From Pycnopodia helianthoides (lineage: Eukaryota; Echinodermata; Asteroidea; Forcipulatida; Asteriidae): a stretch of 64,000 bases of DNA. Shown piece by piece: positions 23,729 through 35,825 of this stretch. Below the pieces are notes generated by a model that worked only from the letters and a program-made list of their open reading frames with translations, did no database searches and had not been told where the DNA came from. The position numbers were made by a program, and so were the translations under genes. The stretch covers positions 3,997,501 to 4,061,500 of the forward strand of contig CM063255.1 of assembly GCA_032158295.1 (NCBI GenBank), in the 5' to 3' direction. Position 1 is the stretch's first letter. The number at the start of each line of letters is the position of its first letter.

Positions 23729-23816
23729 GTTAGGGCGCCGTGTTAGGGTTATAGGGTGTCGAGTTAGGGTTTGGGTGTCGTGTTCGGTGTTAGGATATCG
23801 TGTTAGGGAATAGGTT
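23729..23816 (+). repeat. Degenerate 19-20 bp tandem repeat, TTAGGG-like
   Basis: Four or so units of type GTGTCGTGTTAGGGTTTAGG occur in a row. TTAGGG inside each unit resembles telomere sequence but the unit is longer, so this is a minisatellite. Confidence 0.6.
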
Positions 23817-23819
23817 AGA

Positions 23820-25080
23820 AAACAATAACAACACAACCAAAAAGCGCTAAAATCGTTACTCAAAACACCAAAACGTCACAGGCATGTACATTTACAAACA
23901 TGTCTAAATATAGATAAAGTGCTTCATAGTACGAACTCGTTTTCACCTTGAATTATTATTATTTTTTTTACTTAATGCATCAAACTAATTAGATCCTTGG
24001 GAAATTACCTTCATCTGTATTGATTTATATAGTCGTATTACATTGGTTAAAGATTTGAACTTTAGGATACATGTATCAAATTACTCGGTCCAATTAATTC
24101 AATGCTCCATTTGTTCCAAATGGTCTCCAACGGAGAACGCATTGATTGTTCAACCGATACCAATGGCTTGCCATCAAGGTTACAATCCAGCCAAGAGTGC
24201 GTATGACATTCACAAAGGCTGTGGTACTTTCGCCAACGCTATACACCTGCTTCGTGTTATAACCACCATTTGTTGACCACCCCTACCCCCTAAGGGCCGT
24301 GTGTTTATTTGTCGCAGTTGTACTACCAGCTGATCCGGTATAATCAAGAAAGGCCAATGTAAAATTCAATCCTGCAAAGCTGTGATGCCAGAATGCTTGA
24401 GAGGGGAGGTACCGGGTACCCTCTTCGACTGTTGCAATTGCTGGCTACGTTGCGCATTTTTTTGGCGTTCCACGGGTCAGCTTCCCAACTGCGTACATAC
24501 CCGTCAACCAATGTGGTCCACTGTTTAGTGGACCCGGAGGCAATTTTGTTTTGTTTTGCAGGACACGGTTACTACGGGGTCTACAGTGAAGGGATCCGGG
24601 GAGGTGCCCATAGTTTGTGTATGTAAACAAGAGCCAGCGTGTGGTGTTAAAAAAAAAATCGCGACCCGGAGCCTTCCCCTCAACCGTAGTACTTGTGCAG
24701 TATTGATTGGGCTAGAGCAAGTCTAAAAATGGTCTGCACTCTTTAACCTTCCCGGAACCTTTTGTCAAACAGTCTTTACATTGCTTCTGAACAGTTGACT
24801 TTATCTTGTACTGTATAATTATCCAATTTATTGGCTGGTACATTGATTGTGGCGATGGGGTTCAAACCGCTGTACAAAATTGTAAATTCAATATATTTTC
24901 ACATTTTCTTGTATTTTGATTCAAGCCCTCACAATAGCCCAGTGCAAGTCTCTTGAGAATCTGTACTTTTTTTTTTTTTTTTTTTAACCTTGGGTGGCCA
25001 CCTGCATTGCTTTAGCATGATGTACAAACTTGGCCCTCTCTACCCGTTCGTTGGAATTCACACTAGATTTGCATAGTATA
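23820..25080. other. No gene recognised
   Basis: A run of T lies at 24968-24985. The plus-strand frames at 24043-24276 and 24393-24626 have no recognisable domain and no splice support. Confidence 0.35.
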
Positions 25081-25086
25081 ACTATT

Positions 25087-25226
25087 TGATAGGAAGGAAC
25101 TATAAATAAATAGTAAACTTGCGGGTACAACCATTTGTGTAAATCTCTTTTGTGAGAGTGTTGGCTCTGAAAAGAGCCGGTGGGGGTCTCGACGTTTCGA
25201 ACAGTGTACTCTGCTCGTCTTCAGGA
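25087..25226 (+). mobile_element. Family F element (copy with best hammerhead-like boxes)
   Basis: AGGAAGGAACTATAAATAAA, AGTAAACTTGCGGGTACAAC, GGCTCTGAAAAGAGCC and TCGACGTTTCGAACAGTGTA are shared with the copies at 9910 and 42657. On the minus strand the core reads CTGAAGA, C, GAGCAG, loop, CTGTTC, GAAA, CGTC. Confidence 0.7.
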
Positions 25227-25269
25227 GAATGCTGGACTGCTGGTGGTGATGGAGCTTAAGTAGCGCTTG

Positions 25270-26355
25270 CGGGATGCACATTTATTTGCACATAACTTTT
25301 TGAGATGTGTTCCAGCATAAAATATCACATTAGGCATGGGCCCTATTTGTGATTTTTTTTTCTTCATTTTTTTCAATCAGAGCCAAACAAAATATATAGA
25401 CAAAGAAGGGTGCCAAACATTTACAACTGTTCGAGTGATACTGTCATAATCAATGCCCTTGAGCGGTATTCACGTACTAAGAGGTAAAATGATTCACCCA
25501 ACTCGACGCAGACCCATTAGAGTCCGCTTTTCAACATTTATAACATTGCCGAGAGCTCACTCACGTACCGAGCCCAGGCCTATGTATAGTAAAAAGTCAC
25601 GATTGATTCACCTCGACGTTCAGGGGCAAAAAAAACCTAAACATAGTGTTGAGAAAAAAACTTTGTGGATTGAAAACTAAAATAGAGTGTGAAAATTCTC
25701 AATGTGCGCACCGGAGGCCACTTTCACTTACAATTGCAAACATATATCTACGGATTTCGGTGTAGGTCCGCGGGCATCTTTTTTTTAAAGCTCGCTCTAA
25801 ACTGTTCCAAATTCATGCAACAACATCCGATATACACTGACATATCACGTGGGAACTATGTGACCTCTTTAGGTCGACCCACGTGACCGAAAGTGGAGCA
25901 GATCGTGAGATTTAGAGACCGACTCAAACAAATTCACCCCATCGACGTACCGCGTACTTCCCGTGGTTCGTTTTCAACGGTGCCCTTAGAGCCCCAAAAT
26001 CGTCCCCTGTGGAGCAATACCATACGCGTTGTTGGGACAGTGGTGTATGATGACACGTTCTTCGTTCAAATTCACTATAGCATCCCCTTGTAGGAAACGC
26101 ATTGTATGCAGGTATGCTTGCCATACTATGATACTCATTTGCATTATGAGGAAGTGATAACACACTTGTATGCCACGACCCTTATATTGATCCATAAATA
26201 TTGAGGATTTTGTGTAATGAATGTTCAAAAAGTCCATATAAATTATTCCCAACGTGTCTTAAAAAGTTACACATGCTGAAAGTACAGTGACTGAATGATT
26301 GGTAATATTTATTGTCGTGGCAACAGTGACCACTTGCTCCAATGTTCTTTTAGTA
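25270..26355. other. No gene recognised
   Basis: No splice-bounded exon or repeat match was seen. Several overlapping short frames on both strands look random. Confidence 0.35.
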
Positions 26356-26359
26356 TATT

Positions 26360-26659
26360 GTGCCCGGAATTCAGACTGATAATAATGTAATCCCGATGCA
26401 GCCATTTTCGAACTCACGGCATAGGCTTCCGTCTCCGGTTCAGGCACCGCCCTCCTGTATGGAGTCCAGTACCGAAACTGTACGTTTTCAAAATTACCAA
26501 CTGGCGCCCAAACCGGAGGCCAAACCGGAGCCTAAACCGGAGCCCAAACCGGAGCCCAAACCGGAGCCCAAACCGGAGCCCAAACCGGAGCCCAAACCGA
26601 TCCCAAAACCAGAGCCCAAACCGGAGGCCAAACCAGAATATCATGCTACAGATAATTAA
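26360..26659 (+). CDS. Possible Lys-Pro-Glu-Pro repeat frame, hypothetical
   Basis: A 99-codon frame ends in about ten tetrapeptides of type KPEP or KPEA. The DNA is a 12-bp tandem repeat (AAACCGGAGCCC) from about 26510 to 26632. Such frames stay open simply because the unit is a multiple of three and lacks stops; the opposite strand is also open. A PEPK-type spacer protein exon is possible, but a minisatellite is as likely. Confidence 0.15.
   Translation: MPGIQTDNNVIPMQPFSNSRHRLPSPVQAPPSCMESSTETVRFQNYQLAPKPEAKPEPKPEPKPEPKPEPKPEPKPEPKPIPKPEPKPEAKPEYHATDN
26510..26632 (+). repeat. 12-bp minisatellite, unit AAACCGGAGCCC
   Basis: Roughly ten units, most identical, with one AAACCGATCCCA variant near 26596. 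Low divergence suggests recent expansion. Confidence 0.85.
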
Positions 26660-27890
26660 AATGTTGGTAATTTACCTTCTTAGTCAGATGAATCCTGAAC
26701 TAATGGTTTCTTGGCCATTAAGTTGGTACAAACTTAAACTTAAACAAGCCCTTTGTTTTATCGTGTATGAGAATTCCTCGGAACGAAAAAATGTGCATTC
26801 AAATAAGAATGAATTAATAAATTGTTAATATAAATTAATAGAAATACAAATCATACCGCACGCAGCTGTTCCTCAACGCCAATTTCAAATGTCCCCCATC
26901 ATCAACGGGACCAAACTTGTTTTTTCTTTTGTATAAACACCATAATGTGTCCGGAGCAAGAGCCAAGGAATATGACAGGTGTGAAACAAACGAGGGATAA
27001 AACCGCGTATTAAATTGCTCATTTTTTTGGTCTTCATTTTGTTTGTTTCTCTTCATTTTATTTTATTTTTCATCTTATGGACTCGTGGCGCCTGCCCGTG
27101 CCTTAAGAGCACGTTCCACGTGCTTTTACTCAGCCATTACGCACGACTTGATCGGGCGCAATCCTCCGGAACAAAAAAGCAATTCTGCTAAAGGAGCGTA
27201 TCGAAAACAAAGGCGGGATGAATTATTTTTGATGGCCGGTGGTCGATTTCACGTCTGTCGTGTATCGTCTTTCTACATCGGGGGTATACAGTTCTTGGAC
27301 AGAAGATGAAGTGTGGTTGTGGGTGGTGATCACGATCCGGGATGGCAAGGATGAGGAGTGGGGGGGGGGGGGTGGGGAGGAGGTTGTGATGGATGACACT
27401 TGAGACTGACGTCTGATAGGCGAACACACCTTCCGGAAATTGAACACTATGTTCCCCGTGTGGTGATTAGGTCTTGGTGTCGGGGCTGTAACGAAGTTGT
27501 ACGCGTCACTACGCGACGATGACTCATGCATTCGTTATAGCAACCCCAAACGAGCAGATCCGAATTGCGGCCGCAGCACAAGACTAAACAACAGGTACAG
27601 ATGTACGCAGGACAGATTCAAACAATACATCGCCATGGTAACGCTTCCAAAAACAAATATTTTAAATTCTTAATATAAAATCGAGCTCAAATTCTGGTGA
27701 ATAGTTTTTCCTGGATAGAATCATTTTGTACAACCTGGAACTAACAATGGTATTGGTTCACAAAATGATAGTGTACGTTTATAATGCACTATGTCTGTCA
27801 TTTAATGAAACTCTTGAAACTGAAATAATTGTTGTCAAATTTTTAGGAGCTTTTTAGGAATGATTTTATGAGACGAAGCAACCATAAATA
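26660..27890. other. No gene recognised
   Basis: A G-rich tract near 27355-27380 produces Pro-rich minus-strand frames. Nothing else supports a gene. Confidence 0.35.
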
Positions 27891-27894
27891 CAAC

Positions 27895-28055
27895 ACATTG
27901 GAAGGCACAGAGCGTGTGGTGGCGCAGACTGCAGTGCCAGGCCGTTCCAAACCACTTCTTTTTCAAATAAGTGAACTGGGTAATGTTTCGAGCATTACGC
28001 AACACACCGGACCAACGGCTTTACATAACACCCGAGGAACGAAACAGTGTTATTG
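27895..28055 (-). mobile_element. SINE body fragment, reverse orientation
   Basis: In reverse complement it reads AAAGCCGTTGGTCCGGTGTG, TTGCGTAATGC, then CCCAGTTCACTTATTTG and TGCGCCACC. This follows the order of the plus-strand copy at 49310-49425. Confidence 0.6.
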
Positions 28056-28127
28056 GTTAAGCGCCTTGCATAATTAATGAGGACACGAGTGTCAAGACCG
28101 GAAATCAAAACCACACTCTGCTGATCA

Positions 28128-28299
28128 GGGCCCAATTTCATAGAGCTGCTTAAGCACAAAAAGGAGTTACCAGAATAAGGTTACCAGCCAAACTACCACA
28201 TCACATGTACAATTTATAACTGGTATCCTGCTCATCTCTGTTTAGCAGGCAATTGTTAAGCGGTAGTTTGTGCTTAAGCAGCTCTATGAAATTGGGCCC
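28128..28299. mobile_element. Fold-back MITE with GGGCCCAATTTCATAGAGCT ends
   Basis: Both ends carry the same 30-odd bp in inverted orientation: GGGCCCAATTTCATAGAGCT, then GCTTAAGCACAAA, and its exact inverse. The 172-bp element has no coding capacity. A diverged copy lies at 18630-18970. Confidence 0.85.
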
Positions 28300-28309
28300 A
28301 GAGCTTGAG

Positions 28310-29510
28310 TCCGGTGCGCTAAAATGCTAGTCCACTTCTGTCAGGCAAAAATAATAATTATTAAATAAATAAGTAATAATATCCAAAACAAAACAAGAAA
28401 GACGAATAAACAAATCATAATAACTAACAATAACATCATAAACACATAAAGATAAAACGGTGATAATGATACGAATAACATAACAACAAAAAACAAACAA
28501 TTACACATGAATGAAAACATTACCAAAATGTACGCAACACCGGTTTGTTCGAAAGCGACTTGGCCGTCGATATCAAGGCTCATCGACCCGACGCAAAAGT
28601 CATGCGTTATTCATTTACGCTCCACGTCTTCCCTCATCGATACGCAATTTGCGCTGCTGAGGTGTGTTCATATTATGTTGAATAGGGGTGCAAATATATC
28701 TTTTAAATAATTGATGTGGACGAGAAAAAAAAACCACCAATAATAATATTAGTTTACACTTATTGATTAGTAGATTTCAACTGAACTTTTAAAGCAGTTA
28801 TTTGGGTCAGCATTTCCAGGTGATCAGGATACATTTAAGGGTGTGCTTGTAGGTCCAAATTTAATCGAGGGCCCACGTACACGCCATGTTATTTAGAGGG
28901 GTGCATGTTTACAAAGTTTGATATTTGTTCAGCTTGTTCATTATGGAAGGGTAATTGAAATAGTAATTTCAGAGAAGGTATGACGAAATAACATTTTTAA
29001 GGTAATTTTTGCTCAAAGTTATGTTTTTCGTGAGGCAAAAAGTCACGCCAAGTTCACAATTATCATAAAAAAAAACAAACCTCTTACGAAAACACAGCCC
29101 TTTGGAAGACAAAACGGTGTTCTTGAACTAAACAAAAGTGTCCCCCCCTATGCATTACAGAGAGTCTGCTGCACTCTGAAGCACAAGAAATGGTCCCTAA
29201 TGCATTTTTCATCGATCTTATTTGAGTTCGGATCGTTACCTCCCACTCCGCAGAGACGCATTGTGTTGGAAATTTGTTGCAAACGCCTTGTCACGCAATT
29301 TCCTAATTATGACCTCATTTATATTCACCCTTAAAAAGAGTAGCATTCCTCGAATGATACTCACAAAATATTTCAAACTGCATGACTCATTTTTTGCCAA
29401 AATATATATATATATTTTTTCTCCCCCTTTCATACCACATCTTATTTTCTCGGAACGAAGTAATTTTTTGCATATTTTTGTTTGTAAATAGTAAAAAAAA
29501 TGATTCTTTG
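28310..29510. other. No gene recognised
   Basis: A-rich AACAAAC/AATAAT sequence at 28345-28505 produces a hydrophobic minus-strand frame by composition. No other signal was seen. Confidence 0.35.
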
Positions 29511-29513
29511 CAC

Positions 29514-29895
29514 TTAAAGGAACATTACAGAATTGGCTTTTGCTAACAAAACAGTTGCTGGCAGTGTAAGCACTTTATGTAATCCATCATATACATAAAC
29601 TGACAAACCTGTAGAAGTTTGAGATCGATCGGCCATCTGCGTCTCGAGAAAATAGTGAAAAACCGATTTCACATTTGCATGAAATCATATAGATTCAACA
29701 AATGAATAAAACGCGATAAACTCCAATCGGAAAGTTAGTTTATTGTTTCTCATCAAATATGGCATTTCAGACAGAAGTATTTCAAGGGATGTTTTCTACT
29801 ATCATCATCATTAGACCGTGTAAGTTTTGTGTAAATCTGTGATCAAAAGTATATTTTACAAGTTTTTTTTTTCTTACCAATTCTGTAATGTTCCT
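29514..29895 (+). mobile_element. Family C element (copy 2)
   Basis: It opens TTAAAGGAACATTACAGAAT and closes ATTCTGTAATGTTCCT, with the final TTAA lost. The interior AGTTGCTGGCAGTGTAAGCA and GAGATCGATCGGCCATCTGC matches copies 1 and 3. Confidence 0.85.
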
Positions 29896-29899
29896 GCAA

Positions 29900-30675
29900 T
29901 GGGGCAATATGCTTTATTGCCATAGTATTATTCAAATAATTTTTTGGGATCGCTATGTCATATTCTCATAGTACAAATGACGATGGTGATGATTTTATTC
30001 GTTCGACAAGAGGAACACAAAAGTATAGCAACATAGTACAAAGTAAGCAAGGTAAAATGAAGCAATATAACAAAGACATGACAAACTTTTAAAAAGAAAA
30101 GGAAAACAAAAAGCAAAGCAATAAGATTGAAGCGATTTATGAGAACACATTTTTCGGGCAATTATACTCCATATTTTATATATATATACATATATATATT
30201 TTTTTTTAGTTTTTAGGTTTTACCGTGAGAAATCAGTAACAAATCTGATTGAATATGAGAAACGATCTTGGCAAGTAGAAACACGTAGAAACTCTGTAAG
30301 GTGTTGCCGATAATGGAGAAGACACATCGCACATTTTACCGGTAAATCAATATTCATCGGCATGTTTCAGCGTTTCGGACATGAGATTAACGTTATTTTG
30401 TAGCAAACCCGGCCAGGGGGAAGTACATACAAATAGGAATTACATGTGGCTAATTTTGTGTTCCTCTTGTCGAACGAATAAAATCATCACCTTACGATTC
30501 TCATAACGGTTCTTAACTCCGGGCATAACTGATATGGAACCGAATCCCAGGAGCCTCAGAACCATCTCCCGGGCAATAATAACAGACCTTACGTTTTAAC
30601 CGAACCGGAATCTCAAGTTCCGGGGTATTCTGAACGACACTCCAGATCACCGTAGCCACAATCTAGTCCCGGCTG
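29900..30675. other. No gene recognised
   Basis: TA-rich sequence near 30178-30200 and no credible exons. ATTTTATTCGTTCGACAAGAGGAACAC near 29994 has a near-inverse near 30460 (GTTCCTCTTGTCGAACGAAT), so the span 29990-30490 may be a decayed fold-back. Confidence 0.35.
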
Positions 30676-30680
30676 GCAGT

Positions 30681-31075
30681 TTAAAGGTGCTGCATACGTT
30701 TGGTAATTGGAGCCTACTGATTTTGTTTATCCTATATAAATGTAGGTACATACAATAAAACTAACCTGTGGAAATTTCACTTCAAAAGGTGGTCGCGTTT
30801 TTGAGATATCGCCGAAAAACCGGAGCGAATATTTCCACGCAGGAAGAACATTCCCCCATAGGAATACACAGTCTGAGAAGCTTTCTGACACAAACGCTTC
30901 TCAGATTCAAATTTGGGGGAATAAAAAGTGATATATTTTCCATAACCGTAGTACCTCGAAGTTAAAAGTTTCTCAAAATTCATTATACTACCCAAAGCTG
31001 CTATCCTTCTTACCAAGTAAGTTTCTATTGCCATTTATTATCAGAGTCATTTCCAAACGTGTACTGTGCCTTTAA
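30681..31075 (+). mobile_element. Family D element (copy 2)
   Basis: The left end is TTAAAGGTGCTGCATACG and the right end CGTGTACTGTGCCTTTAA, both at TTAA. The interior has ACCTGTGGAAATTTCACTTC, GGTGGTCGCGTTTTTGAGAT and an inner inverted pair GAGAAGCTTTCTGAC / CGCTTCTCAGA. Confidence 0.85.
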
Positions 31076-31660
31076 AGAAGTTTCGATTAAACGTGGACTC
31101 GGACGTTTTTTGCAGTATAAATATTTGACAAAACGAACCAATGTGAAATAGTTGTGTGCACTTCTCTTTAATGCAGTCTTGACGCAAAAGGAACGCACAC
31201 ACCACTTTGTGGGCAGTACTTAGAAAGTGCGACTGCCAGACCAGGCTATGATTGCATTTAAAGGTAAGCCATTATCATAAAAATTTAATTTATAATGAAA
31301 ACCTTTGTCGATGGCTCAATGGTAACCTTGTATCATAAACTACATGGTTTGGGCGTCTAAAAATTAACAGAAATTTTGTTTATTTATTTATTTTTTTTTT
31401 TTTTTTGCGTTACTTATTCGTGTTGTCTCTATGTGTATGGTTTGTTCGTCTAGGCTGTCTTCTCCATGATTTGCTTAATCTGGCAGCCTCATACCCCTGA
31501 TTTATATATAATAAGTATTTCCCTTTAACCGCCGTACTTGTTGTTTCATTGTATACCATGTGTTATTTCGAAAAGAGAGGTATACGATAAACATTTATCT
31601 GAACGCCTCAATTGACCTTCCTCCATGGTTTGATGAACCCATAATTATTCGATTGGTTTT
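31076..31660. other. No gene recognised
   Basis: A T-rich tract lies at 31380-31406. No exon or repeat match was seen. Confidence 0.35.
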
Positions 31661-31662
31661 AG

Positions 31663-31890
31663 GCTGCTCCTTTAGTGGGAAACTGGGGTATCATGAACGT
31701 ACGGCAGATCCCCTTTAAGTTAAGCGATGGTTCCGTGCGCTTTCCGCTGTACCGGGTTTCACGAGATTGGTCTCAAGGGGTGGTCATCAGAAACCACGTC
31801 CCCTTATTAAACGCCGCGTTCGCATCATCATACTCATCACGTCGTCACGCGTTCATGAGTTTTGACGGCCACTGGTCCGCTGATTCATAA
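31663..31890 (+). CDS. Possible exon, hypothetical protein fragment
   Basis: After a fair acceptor (TTCGATTGGTTTTAG) an open frame runs 75 codons to a stop, beginning AAPLVGNWGIMNVRQIPF and ending GHWSADS. Its base composition is GC-richer than its surroundings. An in-frame stop lies right at the acceptor, so it could only be used after splicing. I recognise no domain. It may equally be chance or repeat-derived. Confidence 0.18.
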   Translation, partial: AAPLVGNWGIMNVRQIPFKLSDGSVRFPLYRVSRDWSQGVVIRNHVPLLNAAFASSYSSRRHAFMSFDGHWSADS

Positions 31891-31894
31891 CGCC

Positions 31895-32225
31895 TGTGTT
31901 ACATCAGAGGTTACCTTATTCATTTTGGTCTCACACTTCTCCCTTTTTTTCATAACCAGTGGATGACGTGGCTGTAATAATGGTTCACTGACAATATGCA
32001 GATAAAAAAAAAAAAAAAATAAAAAAAAATGGAGCTCTGAAATCGATTGGCCAATCACACGCGGGAATTGATTGTGAAACGGAAATTGAACCTGAAACGG
32101 AAATGCTATAGTCAGTCAGCGTTGCATCCTTAAAACAACTTTGTCAGTCATCGCATAGGTGAGCATATCATTCTAAGCTTGACTGTACCTATTGGTCATG
32201 GAGCATCTTGAAGTATGAAAAACGG
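31895..32225. other. No gene recognised; A-rich tract
   Basis: A-rich sequence at 32004-32029 and a short direct repeat of GAAACGGAAAT near 32076-32105. Nothing coding. Confidence 0.35.
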
Positions 32226-32226
32226 T

Positions 32227-32612
32227 TTAAAGGCAAAGTAAACTTCTTTTTTTTGAACTAGTCGATTGTTTTAATCATTAATAAATGTAGGTGTATATAT
32301 ATAATAAAAAAAATAGCCTGTGAAAATATCATTTCAAAAGTTGGTAGCGTTTTTGAGTTATCGCCGAAAATCCGGAGCGGTTATGTCCACGCAAGAAGAA
32401 TAATCCGTAATTGGAAGACGCAATCTGAGAAACGTTTCATACATGGAACGTTTCTGAGATAGAAAATGTTGGTTTTGTTCAATCCCTTACTCTAAAAACC
32501 ACAATCCTTAGACGGGAACCGTTTCTCATAATGTTATCCAATTCTTAATACCAAGTAAGTTTGTTGGTAATTCATTTTGGGAGTTGTTGCCGTTTTTGTA
32601 CCTTCCCTTTAA
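32227..32612 (+). mobile_element. Family D element (copy 3)
   Basis: TTAAAGGCAAAGTAAACTTC opens and TTGTACCTTCCCTTTAA closes, both at TTAA. Internal GCGTTTTTGAGTTATCGCCG and the pair GAGAAACGTTTC / GAACGTTTCTGAG are diagnostic. Confidence 0.85.
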
Positions 32613-32614
32613 GG

Positions 32615-33636
32615 AATGTAATACAGATTATTAATAACACTAAAATGCCGTTTGAGGGGATTGCTACAACAGAAGATCAATCGGGGGTGGAGGTAATAGC
32701 AAGCAATTTAACCGCATTGTATGAATCTGATTCGTAATTCGGCCCGACTTCAGATTATACGTAATGATTGAGAATTGGAGCTGAGCAAATTTTAACTAAA
32801 GACCTGCAGGCAAGGAAATCTCAACTGATGTGACAGCCGAAACCAAGAGAGAGAGAGAGAGACTGTCGTGCCGGCCGGTGGATTCTGATATTTTAATTGC
32901 CCCATTGAAATTCATTAGAACACCTTAAATTGCACAATGATTTATCCACCGTCCCTCTGCGAGTCGGTACTTTCGAAAAAACTATTCTCAACGTCGTGTT
33001 GCACTTCCTCTCCGTATGGATCACTGTCAATATGGACCCGCCGTCCCTTCTCGTCAATCTACCCGTTGCTTTTTGCTGAGCTACGGGGATGGGATGGAGT
33101 GGAGATTAAAAAGTCAGAGAGTAAATTCTCGTATTGTCCATGAACACTGAAATCAACGTGTACTTACAAGCAATGATTGATCGGTCTTCAGGATGCCAGA
33201 CAGGTTGCTTGACATATCCTCACCCCCCCCAAATGCAAGCACCAGGGAGACTGTTTCTTTCCTCTTGTAGGTAAACTCACTGACATCTGTATTGATCGTA
33301 GATTAAATTAGCATATCGTATATCATGTTGTATATCCATGTCTTGAGTAGTTTGTGGGAAATTAGAGAGATTACACTCTCCCGGAAGGTTGAAGGGTCCG
33401 CCCTTCTAGTTATGTAGGAACGTTTGCGACGACGGGCGGGTGGCGGGGGGGGGGGCACCTTATAGCTAGCGTAATCGCTTCGTGTCCATCATAATTCAAA
33501 CCGTTTCACGTGGTGCCGACCATGTTGCAGAAGACAGACATTCAAACCCGGCACCCGGAAGTCATTTTCCTCTTCAAATACATCGCAGAGTCTTCATCAG
33601 TTAAAACAAAAAAAACGGACTTGGAACATATTGATA
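32615..33636. other. No gene recognised
   Basis: A GAGAGAGAGAGA tract near 32848, and C- and G-rich runs near 33222 and 33445. No exon was found. Confidence 0.35.
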
Positions 33637-33637
33637 A

Positions 33638-34022
33638 TTAAAGGAACATTACAGAATTGGTTTTTGCTACCAAACAGTTGCTGGCAGTGTAAGCACTTTA
33701 TGTAATCCACCATATACAAACACTGACACACCTGTAGAAGTTTGAGATCGATCGGCCATCTGGGTCACGAGAAAACAGTGAAAAACCGATTACACATTTG
33801 CATGAAATCATATAGATTCAACAAATGAATAAAACGATAAACTCCAATCGGAAAATTAGTTTATTCATTTCTCATCAAATATGGCATTTCAGTCAGAAAT
33901 ATTTCAAGGGATGTTTTCTACTATCATCATCATTAGACCGTGTAAGTTTTTATGTATATCTGTGATCAAAAAGTATATTTTACAAGTTTTTTTTTCTTAC
34001 CAATTCTGTAATGTTCTTTTAA
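33638..34022 (+). mobile_element. Family C element (copy 3)
   Basis: TTAAAGGAACATTACAGAAT to TTCTGTAATGTTCTTTTAA, with TTAA at both borders. The interior matches copies 1 and 2 including GAAAAACCGATTACACATTT. Confidence 0.87.
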
Positions 34023-34089
34023 GGAAGATGGAGAAAGATAGCGAAGGCAGATCGATAATTAGGCAGTGTTTAATTGCGCACATGCATAC

Positions 34090-34710
34090 GTTGTTTGGTT
34101 GAATTCGGATGAATAATAAAAAATAAAAAACTCCATATCTTGTGTCAAAATGAGGAACGCTATCGTGGGATTCTTACAAAATACAACCGCGTATGAACTA
34201 TGATCAAAGTGGGATTTGAACCTGCGACTTATTTCTTGCTTGACTATCAACTAACATAGGGACGCACACATCTAGTGAGTATTACGCCACCACCTTTTAT
34301 AGTTCCCTTCCCTGTTTTTTGATGAAGTTAAAATTACTGTGAGAAAGTACGTTTATATAAAGTACGTTTTACAAGCGTATATAGTTCCAAACCGAGATAG
34401 CGGATGGCATAGTACGTGAAACCTGGCCCAAAGTGGGGTTTGAACCTGCGACTTATTTATTGCTGGACTATCCAGCCAACAACAAACCAAGCACATTGGC
34501 TCATAGGGACGCACGGATCTAGTGAGAATTACTTCATCATCTTCTAAAGCTGCCCACTGTTTTTTGGGGGCGAGGTTAGAATTACTGTAAGAATGTGTGT
34601 TCCCTTGTGGTTTATTACGTGATACTTTATATTATTACAGTGTATTACAAGCGTGCAGTTGAAACATCGATAACGGACGGCACAGTACGTCAGACTTGGC
34701 TCAAAATATA
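34090..34710 (-). repeat. Tandem duplication of a tRNA-like unit (about 250 bp, 2-2.5 copies)
   Basis: GGGATTTGAACCTGCGAC at 34211 recurs as GGGGTTTGAACCTGCGAC at 34434. ATAGGGACGCAC and the following TCTAGTGAG also recur, and TACAAGCG occurs near 34370 and 34646. Read on the minus strand, CGCAGGTTCAAACCCC is a box B-like segment, so the unit probably derives from a SINE. Confidence 0.6.
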
Positions 34711-34714
34711 GTAG

Positions 34715-35480
34715 AGTATAAATAGCGATATGTATTCTTACGGTTACTCTAGGAGTAAATTGCATAGCGTGGATCTAATAACGGGGAAACAATTCACAAG
34801 ATTCTTGAGACTAATCACTGTTGAATAAAAACCTAATCGCTGAATTATCAGCTCAAAGCGCTCTCTTGGAAGTTGTACATGAATTATGAACCGCGGTGTG
34901 ACTTGTAACGAGGATTTGATTGAGGCTTGTGCTTTAATATTTAATCGTAACGTCTGGGTGTCGCTCCACCACAATCACACAAAAAGTGCACGACGCACTG
35001 CGTTGGAACCTTTAAAGTTGCATCTCCCGATTTTCGTTGAAAGAATTCCGATAGATGATTATATTTCAAATATAATAAGTCCTTTCGCGTTCTAGCAAAA
35101 TATTTGTATAGTTTGTACAAAGCCTCTGGTACAACAAAATAAAGACGAGACCAGACATCGCCTCCCTATTTTAACAAACTGTTAGCGTTACTCATTTTTT
35201 GTGAACGGACTTTTTCGTTCAATGTCTCAAACGAAAGTTTATAACTTTCGAACATCAACCTAACGACAATCACAGCTGTCAAATGTTAAATCAAGTGATT
35301 ATTATCGACTTTGACACATTCACACACACCCACACGCATGTTTGTGAATCCAAAAATCGAGGACTTCTCTTTGTTCTCCCCTTGTTTTGATTTAATGTTT
35401 TTTATCGACTTCCCGATTGGTTTTGTACACGAAAGCGAAGCGAGGTCGTCCTCGCTCTGTAAAAACGCCCGGATTTGTTT
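34715..35480. other. No gene recognised
   Basis: Short frames only and no repeat-family match. Confidence 0.35.
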
Positions 35481-35487
35481 TGTTAAA

Positions 35488-35632
35488 GTCCTCGGTTTCA
35501 AGGGTAGACACGCTCACACACAAGTCCTCGGTTTCAAGGGTAGACACGCTCACACACAAGTCCTCGGTTTCAACGGGGAGACACGCTCACACACAAGTCC
35601 TCGGTTTCAACGGTAGACACGCTCACACACAA
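35488..35632 (+). repeat. 36-bp tandem repeat, four units
   Basis: Units GTCCTCGGTTTCAAGGGTAG plus ACACGCTCACACACAA start at 35488, 35524, 35560 and 35597. Units 1-2 are nearly identical, and unit 3 carries an extra base. Because 36 is divisible by three, the array stays open in more than one frame until the extra base shifts it, so it is not evidence of a protein. Confidence 0.88.
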
Positions 35633-35825
35633 ACAATAAGTGTTAGATGCGTCACTATATGGTCGTCTTGATGAACGAGTACTAACTCTAAACTTGACCA
35701 TGATCCATCGTATAAGCCGTCAATGCTAAGGTCATTCAAATAGAACGTGCGCGCGTTTATACGCGCCGCGCCCAACTCACAGCCAACGAGAGGTTTTCAT
35801 CTGACCTCGGCGAGGGCGCTGTTCG

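Noticed and set aside
23729..23816. Telomere end
   Set aside because: TTAGGG occurs inside a longer 19-20 bp unit and is far from a sequence end, so it is a minisatellite.
35311..35671. Repeat protein of type VLGFKGRHAHTQ
   Set aside because: It comes from a 36-bp tandem array; two overlapping frames are equally open and unit 3 shifts the frame.
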